A stretch of 64,000 nucleotides of DNA from Centrapalus pauciflorus (taxonomy: Eukaryota > Streptophyta > Magnoliopsida > Asterales > Asteraceae), in the NCBI GenBank assembly GCA_020465985.1, contig JAANYP010003258.1, positions 1,133,501 to 1,197,500 of the forward strand, read 5' to 3'. The notes under the pieces were generated by a model. That model had not been told where the DNA came from and made no database searches. It was given only the letters and a program-made list of their open reading frames with translations. Each line of letters opens with the position of its first letter. Position 1 is the stretch's first letter. Below, piece by piece: positions 47,788 through 60,039 of this stretch. Both the position numbers and the translations under genes were made by a program.

Positions 47788-48260
47788 TTTTTTTTTTTGA
47801 AAGATTGTGATTTTATTGAAATCAAAACTCAAAAAGTTTCATGGATCTTAGAGAAAGAGGAACCAAAATAAGAATTAAAACGTACAACACCCGTTTATAA
47901 CTTACAAATGCTCCAGTTATCACACCAATTAAAGCAATGAGTTGTTTTAAAAAAAGCTGGAAAAACTACGTGATTTCTCCATTCCCCCATAAGCAAACTC
48001 CATGAAAAATCTTCTTAATGGATATATCCCACTGGTTTTTAGTACCACCTGAAACCTCCCCAATTTTTGTTAAGAAACTGTCTCATGCATGCTAAACACA
48101 CAGGGATCAAGAGCCCCCGGCCACGTACCATGCATAGCTCCTCCACACTTCCATCGTATTTATGCACCTGAAGGGCATATGATTCAATGTTTTTGAAGCT
48201 TCTCTCTGGACATAACACATGCAGAATTCACCACCATCACACCTTTAGTACTAATTATCA
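47788..48260 (-). mobile_element. LINE 3' fragment, minus strand
   Basis: The T-run at 47788-47798 marks the poly(A) end. Farther in, the minus strand around 48235-48130 reads in one frame CX2-3-type residues followed by NHMPFRC...EVW, resembling the zinc-binding CxxC...HxxFxC...VW end of plant LINE ORF2, then breaks up with stops. Confidence 0.5.
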
Positions 48261-48596
48261 AGAATCGGCAATTATTTTTGGATCATTCTCCAAACGTACA
48301 CATATGCATGTTTATCTTGTTTGGAATTGAATCAAATTGTTTCAATGGGTCTTTAATTTAAGCAACTTGAGTTGGCAACAACAGGCAGGGGTTCTGTGAA
48401 TTAACATCGCCAAACCATTTAATTAACGAGAATATAATTCGCTGTTCTTGCTTAGCTTCCAAATCCATCCATGGATCTTGCCTGGAAGTATATAGGACGG
48501 TTCGACTCAAGTATTGAAGAAGAACATCAAGTAATTAAAACCTATTTCACTTGTCTTTTCAATTATCAATAAAATTATCATAAATGGAAATCTATA

Positions 48597-48780
48597 GATG
48601 GGGTGGTAATTTCGACCCAACGTACGGGTCAAACAGACGAAACAATCAATTTGATCCGTAGTAAATAAAACTAAGTTAGGTTATAAATTTTAAAAAAATA
48701 AATAAATTCTAGAAAATGATGCATTAAATTGTTTTGTTGGTCGTCAAACCCGTTTGTTTAAACGGGCTAAAATTTACACG
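48597..48780. mobile_element. hAT-like MITE copy, diverged
   Basis: ggggtggtaatttcgaccc at the left, acgggtcaaac inside and aacgggctaaaatttac at the right match, in order, the element at 62626-62839. Terminal bases have decayed and no duplication is visible. Confidence 0.55.
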
Positions 48781-50949
48781 GTATGTAAGAAAAACCAAGT
48801 ATGGATAAATTTTAGCATTTAAATTAAATACAATATTTTCAATCAGTTTAACTTAAATAATATAAAATAAAATAAAAATAAGTAAAGAATTAAAAGAAAA
48901 AGAGAAGTATCCAAGAATGATAGTTAGCATTTAACAAAAATTAATTTTAGATGAAGTAAAGTTAATAATATTTAAAGAGATTTACATGAAATATAAATTA
49001 CCATATATCTAATATTACATTGAATTAAAAGTTAAAAAAATTACATGCGATATTTTTAATTATTTTAACTAAAACAATAAAAATTAGAAATAAACAAAAA
49101 TAATGAAAAAAGAAACGAATTGGTCAAAGAATAAGAGTCAGGTAGGGTAGCATTTGAAAAAATAAAAATTTGTATTAAGTAAAGTTAATAATATCTAAAC
49201 TAAAATTAAGGACATCAAATTGAAGTATACATTAAATGTGAAATTAATTATCATAAATCTCTATTAATAAATAAATAATAGAAAGAATTAAAAGTTATAA
49301 TAAATGACGTGGGATATCCTAATTGGGTGCAGTGGAGATCAACTGTAGCTTCAAAACAAAATGGTGCCTCAAGTCTAAAAAGCTTTGTTGGTGAAATGAT
49401 ATGGGAGATTAAAAATTGAGGATGACAGTCAGTCTTTGGAGTACGTACGTGAGTTTATATCGTGGATGACTATATATACATATAAGTGACACTAAAAGTA
49501 AGATATAATGGCATTGTTTATGTGTCACTAAAAGTGTGTGCCCAATGCAATATTATTCTTCTATATTACATTGGGCATGAAAATATTCAAGTCCGGTTTT
49601 TTTTATATCATGCATCTTTTTTATTTATAACTTTTATATAATATGATGAAGGTTAATCATTTTTATTCTGAATCATAATGAAACACGTTTAACAAAACTT
49701 CTTTAGTTTCAATTACAAAACTGTAAAAAATAAATAATAGACTTTACACGTTTTTTAATGACTAAGTTGGTGATCCAAGACCCTTTAATTAATGTAAACT
49801 ATAAATTCGTGTTGTCATAAGCACCACATATTTTAAAATTCTTTAAAACAATCAACACAAAAAAAAAAAAATATCTTTATATATAGATTCAAATGAGTAC
49901 ATTTATAATACAATGCAACACAAGTTATCACTCTAAAAGCAACAGATTAATTGAACCTTTTACAAACTGACCATCCTTGAGATTTTTACAAATTCTTTTC
50001 TACTTATCATTTACGTAAAAACAGTCAGTCAAAATGATTAGTTACTTTAAATGAAACTTGACTTCTGAGTTCTTATCAATGATTATAATTGAAGAAATCA
50101 AATGAAAATGTTTCTATTCTTGCGTCTTAAATAAAATCAACGAGCTATAATGGGCGGCATTCGATCTATGAGATTCGAGAGTCTGGTAAGTAAGTAAGAA
50201 ATTTCTTACTTATCAGAATCTCTATTGGTGTTATAGTAGTGTATAAAGTTGTTATAGGCTTTGATAACACATTTGACAAAAGCCATATTTGGAGAGATAC
50301 TAAACCACTTAAGCATAAATATTATGTGAGATTTCAAGAATTACAAACTTTATTTATTAAACAAACAACAAGAGAAACATAATTTTATCCTTATGATAGA
50401 TTAAAATTATACATATTAATGACCATATGTTGCAAGTACTATTACGATATCGACATAGCAACTCCAACAGAGATATAAGTGTGAAAATGTTGAATTAGTG
50501 TGTGTATAAAATTGTATGAGAAATCAAATATTTGTAAGAGAAGTGTGAAAATTTTGAATCAAATAACATATATGGTGAATCAACGTGTTATTAGTCAACA
50601 AAAATTATTGAATCGAAAAGAAAATAATCATTTTGTCTTTGTTTCAATAAAACTATTGATTCAAAGAGTAAAAAATGATTAAGTAGTTCACATCATTTGT
50701 ATATTTATTATGTTAAGAAATTGTAAACGTTTAATTTAATGCAAAAGTGTAATATGCACATGTTCATACATATTGCACCTTTGACATGTGCAAATTGTTA
50801 TTTTGCATATTTTTATATAGATATAAATGATGTGAACTAGTCAATAAAATTTGAACATATGTATACTGCAATTTTGCATTAAATTAAACATTTTATCGTA
50901 CTGAACATGTTAAATTAATATGGTACCCCAGTCTAACGTGGTACCACAT

Positions 50950-50951
<2 letters not shown>
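48781..50951. other. Intergenic, no gene seen
   Basis: AT-rich. Holds one notable hairpin (50178-50223): about 20 bases pair around an AAATTT centre (taagtaagaaatttcttactta). No coding sequence is supported. Confidence 0.45.

Positions 50952-51019
<68 letters not shown>
50952..51019. repeat. (AT)34 microsatellite left of Micron-like copy 2
   Basis: 68 bp of uninterrupted AT, followed by gtatatatata and then the element. Confidence 0.95.
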
Positions 51020-51485
<466 letters not shown>

Positions 51486-51491
51486 AAAATC

Positions 51492-51579
51492 ACAAGAGAA
51501 TCCCTATTTTTTGTGAGAAGGTGAAAATCATTATAACAAGAGAATCCCTATTTTTTGTGAGAAGGTGAAAATCATTATA
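51492..51579 (+). repeat. Perfect 44-bp tandem duplication
   Basis: 51492-51535 and 51536-51579 are identical (acaagagaatccc...aaatcattata). Identity over the full unit implies a recent event. Confidence 0.97.
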
Positions 51580-51674
51580 AATTTGTATATTTGATATATA
51601 GATTTATACATTTGATAAATAATTTTTCGCAATTTATATTTAAATTAAAACATATACAGGACGACTTGAAATTT

Positions 51675-52350
51675 GGGCCCGTTTAGTTAACATGTTTTCG
51701 GTGAAAATTTTCGTCAAAAACTGGGGTGTCTGGAAAACGCGTTCTGATCCAGTGTTTTTTGTTCTTTTCAGTTTTTAGTTTTCAAATTTAAAAGTAAATT
51801 TGAAAACACATTTTTAGGGTTTTCAACTTTTGTTTTCGATCTAGTCACCAAAATGTATGTTTTAAATGAGTGTAAAAAACGAAAATGCAAAAACTAATTA
51901 TAACAGATCTAAACACATTTATATTTCTAAAATGTGTTTTTTAATAGATGTCAACGTATTAGTTTTATAAAAAACTTCAAACGAAAATTATTGCTTGTTA
52001 AACGCAAATGTGGGCTCGTTTAGTTAATATGTTTTCCGTGAAATTTTTGACGAAAACAAGGGATTCTGGAAAACGCGTTTAGATACATTGTTTTTTTATG
52101 TTTTCTGTTTTTAGTTCTCAGTTTTTAGTTTTCTGATTTACAAGTAAACTTGAAAACATATTTTTGAGGTTTTCAACTTTTGTTTTCAATCTAGTCACCT
52201 AAATTTATGTTATAATGGGAAGTGAAGAATGAAAACGCAAAAACTATTTATAAAATATCTAAGCACATTCTCATCTTTAAAATGCACTTTCTTAAAAACC
52301 ATCATATCTTCAGCTTTATTAAAAACTTCAAACCAAAAATTCTCGTTTGT
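51675..52350 (+). mobile_element. Head-to-tail pair of an unclassified MITE-like family
   Basis: Units 51675-52010 and 52012-52350 both begin GGGCYCGTTTAGTTAA and share gaaaacgcgtt, caacttttgttttcgatctag and aaaacttcaaac. Related copies occur at 25948-26475 and, inverted, at 54016-54380. Each unit ends near (c)gtttgtta, an imperfect inverse of its start. Confidence 0.65.
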
Positions 52351-53157
52351 CACCTAGCTTGCTATTAGTATTAAGTAGTTTATGAACCCACATGTTACGT
52401 GAATAAATTTTAATACATAAATTGTTAGAAAAAATGTATGTAAACTTAAAATTAAATCATAAAAATGTCAATTATTAAAAAAAATACAACAAAAGTATAT
52501 TTATTTTTCATATATATTATTTATCTATTTTTTTATATTCATGAACAACATAACATTAGTTACTTTTTTTTAAACATTTTATAAAAATGTTTTTTTTCCA
52601 AAATTTATATATATTTAATCGATATAATATAAAATTTTAATTTTACGAAAAACATAATATTTATATGTTTCTATAATAAATAAAATATAATGAAATATGA
52701 ATTTATTAATATTTTGTTTTGTTTACTTTTAAATATTTAATATTGTTTATGATTTATATTTATTTTTAGTATATATTAATAAGTTTATAGACAAATAAGA
52801 TATATTTTTGAATTAGATATAAATACAAAATTATATATAAGATATAATTTGGATGGAAAAAACTAACTATATTTATCTTTTATTTTATTTTATATTAAAA
52901 ATTATAATGTTGTATATATTTTTTTTTGTGAAATTTATAGATTCTAGAAAAACTTACTTGTATTTATCTTTTAATTTATTTAATATTAAAAATAATAAAG
53001 TTGTAATTTTTTATTTATGTTTATTAGATATTAGAAAAGTTATATGTATTTATCTTTTATTTTATTTAATATTAAAATGATAGCATTGTATTTATTTATT
53101 TTTTTTGGTGAAATATGGTAACGTCATGTGAGAAATTGTGTTCTACTTTATTATATA
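52351..53157. other. Very AT-rich DNA, possible decayed Helitron
   Basis: Near 52380-52415 agtagtttatgaacccacatgttacgtg resembles a worn minus-strand Helitron 3' end, but neither terminus is clear. No coding sequence. Confidence 0.35.
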
Positions 53158-53470
53158 TTAGTTTATTAACCTGTGTATTACACAGATAAATCTAATAAAT
53201 ACTTTTTATTAAAATTATATAAGTATAACATTAAAAAAATAATGTTGGATATTTATAAATTTATAAAAATAATTATAAAATTTTAGTTTAATAAAATTTT
53301 AGTTCGTTAATAGTTAAAATATATTTTAATAGATTAGATTAAATTAGATTTGATTTGATAGTATTAATAATTGTAGTAAATGACATGACAATTTCAAGTA
53401 ATAAATTAATAAGTAAATGACATGAGTCAAATAAAAAAAAAAAATAAGTGGTAGTATTTAATAGTATAGA
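53158..53470 (-). mobile_element. Helitron F (313 bp), minus strand
   Basis: On the minus strand it starts TCTATACTATTAAATAC after an A and ends with hairpin CTGTG-TAATA-CACAG, then GTTAATAAACTAA before a T. CTAA is an accepted form of the CTRR terminus. Confidence 0.8.
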
Positions 53471-53689
53471 TAGATTAGTCATTTTCAAATACATATCCTA
53501 ATAAATTGTATGTCTACAAATGTGATGAAATTAAAGGTGTTCTGAGTTTCTTATCATTTTATGGGTCTTTAGTTTACATCAAAAGGCAAGGGCATGTTAC
53601 CTTGTGTGCCACACAACCTACATTGTAAAAGTCCCATCAATTAGACACGATGTAAATGCGTTAGTTTATATCTGGGTTCGTTACCAAAT

Positions 53690-53935
53690 CAACACATTTT
53701 TACGTTTTTTATATTTCATCTTTTAATAAGGTTTTTCTTTAAAAAAAATTGTTATGGTTTTAAAAAAAATGAACCAGATTTTTTTATAAAACAAAAAAAA
53801 TCGGGTTCTAATAGCCTATTTTCACTAAACCATAATAAAAAATAATTAACTTGAAAACTATTCTAGAAAAAATAACATGAAGAAATGAAAATGTAAAAAT
53901 GTATTGTTTTTTTCATAATAAACCCTTTATATATT
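53690..53935. mobile_element. Unclassified MITE-like repeat, copy 3 of 3
   Basis: A diverged version of 46910-47155: ttttacgtttt at the left, tcgggttctaatagcc, tttcactaaacca and, at the right, tttcataataaaccc. Confidence 0.5.
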
Positions 53936-54015
53936 TAAAAAAGAAATAAGATAAACAATTCTTAAGGACTATGGATGTGTAAGGTCGAAATTCAAAAGAA
54001 AAAAAGAAAATATTA

Positions 54016-54380
54016 GGTGCGTTTTAGCCAACGTTAATTTTTTGTTTTCATTGTTTTATGAAACTGAAAACACGATGTATCAAGTAAACACATTTAAAAG
54101 ATGAGAATGTGTTTAAATGTGTTATAAATATTTTTTTTGCATTTTTTATTTTTTCACTCACCTTACTGCATTTTAGAGATGAGATTGAGATGACTAGACT
54201 GAAACAAAAGGTGAAAACCTTAAAAATAAGTTTTCAAGTTTTTACTTGTAATTTTAAAGCTGAAAATTGAAAACTAAAAAGTGATAACATAAAAAAAAAA
54301 ACTATAGATTTAAACAGTTTTCCATGAAACATTGTTTTTGATGAACTTTTTGGCGAAAGCAAGTCAACTAAACAAACTAA
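54016..54380 (-). mobile_element. Unclassified MITE-like family, inverted single copy
   Basis: Reads on the minus strand as the family at 51675: gtttagttgacttgc start, then accttttgtttcagtctag and ttgtgaaaacaaaaa-like phrases in the same order. Confidence 0.5.
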
Positions 54381-56123
54381 TACTTATAACAGGAAAATAC
54401 AATGCCAAACTGAAATCGAAAGCTGACAAAAACCAATACTGAACAGTTAACCTAATGGTACTGATTTCGGTTTAGTTTGACAAGCTGATTAGTTTTTCGG
54501 TCTACCTTTCAGTTCTACACATCCTTAGTAATATTTAATATGGTCCTCTTGATTGGTGGCACCGTCGATGTAATTTGGTTAACAAACAACCAAAGAATAT
54601 TATCAGGGTTTAATAATGTATTTTCAATATAAATTATTAAATGGTAGTTAAAAGTATAACAATTTATAGTTTCGGAAATCTTAGACAGATGAGAGTACTT
54701 ATCTTTTTGCTAGAGAGTTAAGTGAAAAAAGATTTTTTAGACTTTTTTTTTTGAAAATTGTATTAAGTAGAAAAAGGATGAAGAAAGACCATTTATTAAA
54801 AAAAAAAATTAAGCATGTTTTAGCAAATAAAACCAAAAATACTATGTTTTTGGTAAATATATTTTAAACCCATGTCTTTTATGTTTATAAATCAAGGATT
54901 GAAATTTGTGGTTTGGATTGTTTTTTGGTTATCAACAAAGATTCAAATCTTTGAACGCAGCAGTAACAGTATAGACGACCATAGAATAGAGTAGTTGCAT
55001 TCCTTTCCATGTGTTGCTCTCTTTTGACTATTTTGTGCTTATTCATTCTTTTCGTTATCAACACAAAACTTCTTTGAAAACACCCCATCACATAATGGAT
55101 AACTAATACCATGTAAACCAATTCTTTCATAGATGTATAAATAATCTATTTAATGCATTTTCAGGTTTTTTTTCCCGCTAACTTATAACTTATATGGAAA
55201 TTACACAATCTAAATAACAGTTAAAAGTATATATTTAGCATAAAAAAGAACAAATAATTATTTACTATTCAACACAATTATAATGGTTTTTGTTTGGAAT
55301 TCAATAATATTTATATTTTTGAAAGTCCAAACGGATCAATCCGATTGATTCCGAGTATTGTGTCAATTTAGTATTATAATCAATCGTTTTCAACCCACTT
55401 CAATTTCAAATTTGGTTTGTGTCTTATCAGAAATTAATTTACTCATACATATTCTAGCAATAGTGTCTTGAAAGTGTTTGCAAACTCACATTGAAATAAG
55501 AGGCTAATACCAATTTACCACCCTTAACATTAATTAGTTGAGACCACAGTCGATATTACCTACAGTCTTTTATATTATTAAATAACATATAAATTTTCCT
55601 TTATCTTGTTGCCATGTTTATATTTTATTCATGCCGATTAGATACTTGTATTTTAAAATTTATCTCCGTTTGATGATTATGAGAATTTAACGACACTTTT
55701 ACTATCATTTTAAGTTCTTAGTAATCATTATTTAATGACAAAGTTATACTTTGTAGTGAAATTTTATCTATGATAATTACTAACTTAGAACAAGCTAGTT
55801 TCAAGTATAATAACTTAAGTGGGTGGTTAAGGTTACTTGAGTTGTATTTGGGTAAAACAAATTCACGTAATTCATGTTTTTTGTCAAATTATTTTGTGTT
55901 GTGTCATTTTTTTTCGTATCAGGTTCGTGTTGACTCATTGACAAATTTTTTCACCAATTTGATGTTTTAATTTTGATTTTCGGATTTTCATTTCAGTATT
56001 ATTAGGTTTTTAATTTAGACTCAAAATTGAGATTTGATTTTTGTTTATATTTGTATTTAGAAAGTCAATTTCTTTCAACTTGATCAACATGTGATTTTGG
56101 TATTTGGTTTACTCAATGAATTA
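54381..56123. other. Intergenic, no gene seen
   Basis: AT-rich. 54400-54530 carries hAT-MITE-like phrases (aaactgaaatcg, gatttcggtttag, ttctacacatcctta). Open frames here have no recognisable features. Confidence 0.4.
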
Positions 56124-56350
56124 TAGGGGTGTGCAAAAGGTTCAAACCAAACCGACAACCAAAAAATTAGGACCGAAAACCAGACCAATGATTTTTGGTC
56201 TAGTTCGGTCCCGACTTTAACAAATTTTTTTATAAAATTGGAGCGGACCAAGTACCAAAAACCAGTAAAAACTTGTAATTGAGTATTAGATTGAATGGTA
56301 CAGGTTTTGTCTTGGTTTAGATCAATTTCGATCGGTTTTCGGTCCAGTTT
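56124..56350. mobile_element. hAT-like MITE, left part only
   Basis: Begins TAGGGGTGTGCAAAAGG with ccaaaccgaca and ggtctagttcggtccc motifs. The expected inverted CACACCCCTA end is missing, so the element is truncated. Confidence 0.55.
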
Positions 56351-56786
56351 CAATTTCTATATTCCCATGAATGATGAAGCACAAGTAACTATTAAGTATG
56401 AAAATAAGTCAATGCTCACAATTTATTAACAAACTTCACCTCCATGAACATTTTATAAATAATTTGATAACTCAACAATATTCATTAACTATTAAAATAA
56501 GTTAACAAATATTCATTTTCAACGTATTAAAAAGACCAAATTACATAAATGGTCCCTGTGGTTTATATGAAATTACGGTTTTGGTCCCTGAAAGAATTTT
56601 ATTACACCACTAGTCCCTAAAATCGAAAAGTTGTAACATTTTGTTCCCTGAAACTAACGGCGGTTAACTTGAGCCGTTAGTTTCAGGGGCATTTTCGTCC
56701 TTTTGAATTTCAGGGACCAATTATGTACATACCATACTTTCAGGGACCAAAATGTTACTTTCTTTTAATAATTTAATTTTCATAGT

Positions 56787-56790
<4 letters not shown>

Positions 56791-56869
<79 letters not shown>
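56791..56869. repeat. (AT)n microsatellite, left side of Micron-like copy 3
   Basis: 79 bp of AT repeats in the left arm of the palindromic element, ending at the insertion point. Confidence 0.95.
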
Positions 56870-56872
<3 letters not shown>

Positions 56873-57144
56873 GTGGGTTCAATGGAGAACCTCCATGCAT
56901 CGAAGAACCTTGAAGAACCTCCATGCACCACCACAAATGCATCACAATTCCCCCGTAATGCATCATTATTTCCACGTGATGCATCAAATTCTCGCGTGAT
57001 GCATCGATTTCTACATTATTTCCACGTGATGCATCAAATTCCCGCGTGATGCATCAATTTCTACGTGATGCATTTCAGTTTTTCTAGCGATGCATTGTGG
57101 TTCTCCAAGGTTCTTCGATGCATAAGGTTCTCCATTGAACCCAC

Positions 57145-57147
<3 letters not shown>
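56870..57147. mobile_element. Micron/TAFT-like element, copy 3 (278 bp)
   Basis: Left end gaggtgggttcaatggagaa and, inverted, right end ggggtgggttcaatggagaa. It lies exactly between two (TA)n runs. It contains seven or more gatgcat units, mostly gtgatgcatca, with a local duplication of about 50 bp (acattatttccacg... twice). Orientation is opposite to copies 1 and 2. The right arm of the host palindrome shows the same site without it. Confidence 0.88.

Positions 57148-57216
<69 letters not shown>
57148..57216. repeat. (TA)n microsatellite, right side of Micron-like copy 3
   Basis: About 69 bp of TA repeats continuing the interrupted microsatellite of the left arm. Confidence 0.95.
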
Positions 57217-57220
<4 letters not shown>

Positions 57221-58413
57221 TCTTTCTTTTTATAGATTAATTATCCAAATATAACACTTTATTTTTTATTCTTTTTATTTTAATTATTAATTTTTATTTG
57301 TATGTTTATTGTTATTATTAAGGTTAGCTTTTTTTTTTTATGTATTACTATAATTATTTATTTAAGATTATATATGATATACATGGTCCATTTTTTTCAA
57401 TTATTTATTGAGAATCCAAATATTTCTCTATTCTTTTTTTCATTTAAGAAAATAAAAACTAGTTGTAGTTTTTTCTTTCGGAAAATCTAAAATCAAAATG
57501 ATTTATTTCTTTTATCTATTCAAAAAAGTTCAAAATAAGGACGTGTTGAAACTTTTTTTCGTTTGGTTTGAAAAAATCAAGAATTGGAATGGTTAATCGT
57601 TTTTTAGTAAAAAAAATTTAATTTTGAATCGTTTCTTGTTTTTTATTGAAAAAATTAAAGTTTTATTGATTTTTTTAATCTACGTTTAATTAAAAATCCA
57701 AATGGTTTTTTGTTTGAAAAAATCAAATATCATAATGATTCATCGTTTTTTGATCAAAAAATTAAAATAAAAAGATAATCATTCTTAACTTATTTATTTT
57801 TTACTAAAAAGCGATAAACCATCAATTCTTGATTTCTTTCAAACAAAAAAATCATTCTTATTTTTAATTAAACGTAGATAAAAAAATCAATAAAACTTCA
57901 ATTTTTTTAATAAAAAACAACAAATCATTCTGAATTTAAATTTTTTTATTACTATAAAGCGATTAACCATTCCAATTCTTGATTTTTTCAGACCATTTAG
58001 AAATAAAAATTTTATTAACTATTTACAATGAAAAAACTACGAACCATTTTGAGTTTATTCTTTTTCCAAATGAAAAAAAAACTTCAACACGTCCTTATTT
58101 TGAACTTTTTTGAATGGAGAAAAAAAATAATTCATTTCGATTTTAGATTTTCCGAACGAAAAAAAACTACAACTAGTTTTTATTTTTCTTAAATGAAAAA
58201 AAGAACAGAGAAAGATTTGGATTCTCAATAAATAATTGAAAAAAATTAACCATGTATATCATATATAATCTTAAATAAACAATTATAGTAATACATTAAA
58301 AAAGCTAACATTAATAATAAGAATAAGCATACAAATAAAAATTAATAACTAAAACAAAAGGAATAAAAAATAAAATGTTATATTTGGATAATTAATTTAT
58401 AAAAAGAAAGAAA

Positions 58414-58414
<1 letters not shown>

Positions 58415-58480
<66 letters not shown>
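58415..58480. repeat. Uninterrupted (TA)n microsatellite in the right arm
   Basis: About 66 bp of TA between tttctttctt-type and catagtttt-type flanks (inverted), the exact counterpart of the site occupied by Micron-like copy 3 in the left arm. Confidence 0.93.
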
Positions 58481-58486
<6 letters not shown>

Positions 58487-58746
58487 GAAAATTAAATTAA
58501 ATTATAAAAAAAGTAACATTTTGGTCCCTGAAAGTATGATATGTACATAAATGGTCCCTGAAATTCAAAAGGACGAAAATGCCCCTGAAACTAACGGCTC
58601 AAGTTAACCGCCGTTAGTTTCAGGGACCAAAATGTTACAACTTTTCGATTTTAGGGACTAGTGGTGTAATAAAATTCTTTCAGGGATCAAAACCGTAATT
58701 TCATATAAACCACAGGGACCATTTATGTAATTTAGTCTATTAAAAA

Positions 58747-60039
58747 TTACAATATTATTAAATATTATTATTTTAAAATTATTATTTTTAAAAAATTATA
58801 TATAAAAAATCTGCAAGAAACAGTCCGGTTAATTTCGGGTTACACGGGTCGACACTAACCCATGTGTTAACCCATTTTAATTTGTTATAGATTCGAGTCA
58901 AGTGTGCATCACTTTTCTTGTGTCAGGTTCGTGTCAAAATTATCACCCTTGGTTGGTAGTTATGACTATTAGATGGCTCTTTTCCTTTTAGTAAAACTTG
59001 CAAAAAGTAAGGGTTCGTTTATTTAATTTGTACCTTTTTTTTCAATTTTGTTCTTGATAAATGTTTTTTTTATAAAAAAAAAGTAAGAAGAAAAAAAATA
59101 TACAATGATGAAAACAAGACAAATAAAAATTTAAATTACTATTTAATAACATAAATTAATCCAAAAGAATTCAAGGAAAATGATAGACAACCAACATCAA
59201 CAAATTCATCATGATGCCTATTTTGTTTTCAATCCCATAATCATATTCCAATATCAATTAGAAAACATGTGAACCATATGGGAATAATGCGAAAGTTATC
59301 ACTACATCTTTTCATGTTTTGGTGTGTGTTCCAGTGTGGGCAATGATTAAATATTCCAAATCTTTTCATATATAACTGGGAAAATCGTGAAAAAAACCAA
59401 CGTACTTTCAATATTTTTCGAATAAGTCATTGCATAAAAAACGTTTCCATAAAAATCTCTCAACTCAAAAACGTTTTCGTAAAAATCACTGCACATAAAA
59501 TGTTTCCATAAAACATCTTTAACTTAACGAAATTTTATGAAAAACATCGGAAAAATCCTTAAAAAACACAATTCATAAAATTTTTTAAGTTGAATGACTT
59601 TTATGAAAACGTTTTTGGTATAGTGAGTTAATAAGTATCGAAAGTGTGTTTTGTATAATTTTTTTTCTTATATAATTTACAGTCCATATCACTTATACGA
59701 ATTTAGATATGCAACAAGCTTGTTAATTTTGGAATTAGTTTTGTATTATAAATATAGGATTAAGATTATAAAATAATTTTTTTAACTTTATGACATGTCA
59801 GAAGTACACATGTATGAATATGAGAATCAATCCTGGATGATCTAGTGATCGTGCTAGTCTACTTTCCGATAACAATAACAAGAATCCAAAAATTGTTAAA
59901 AGATAAATACACAAGAAAATACATTAATTCTGACTGATACATTTCCGTTTGTATATATAATATGATTCTCATACGAAATTAAATGGATAAGAACAGTTAA
60001 CTTCCAAATCAATTGACAAAAACGGTCGAAACTACCATA
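58747..60039. other. Intergenic, no gene seen
   Basis: AT-rich. 59390-59640 has repeated aaaacgttttcgtaaaaatc/aaaatgtttccataaaac phrases, some inverted, that suggest a decayed repeat element. Confidence 0.4.

Larger units (their letters stand above)
56534..58737. mobile_element. Palindromic Mutator-like element (2204 bp) with 9-bp duplication
   Basis: TATTAAAAA flanks both ends perfectly (56525-56533 and 58738-58746). The element is an inverted repeat along nearly its whole length with its centre near 57785: the left arm begins GACCAAATTACATAAATGG and the right arm, inverted, GACTAAATTACATAAATGG. The outer 240 bp differ at only a handful of positions; inner parts are more diverged. CAGGGACCA-type motifs are repeated in each outer arm, and a 15-bp perfect stem (56647-56661 with 56673-56687) lies within the left one. 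The left arm is longer because a Micron-like element has inserted in its microsatellite. No transposase. Confidence 0.93.

Noticed and set aside
50178..50223. Hairpin considered as a microRNA precursor
   Set aside because: The stem is only about 20 bp with no room for a miRNA/miRNA* duplex with plant-type features, and the arms are simple taagtaag repeats.
54885..55130. 81-codon minus-strand frame with several Cys
   Set aside because: No recognisable motif, no neighbouring exon, ordinary length for chance in this window.
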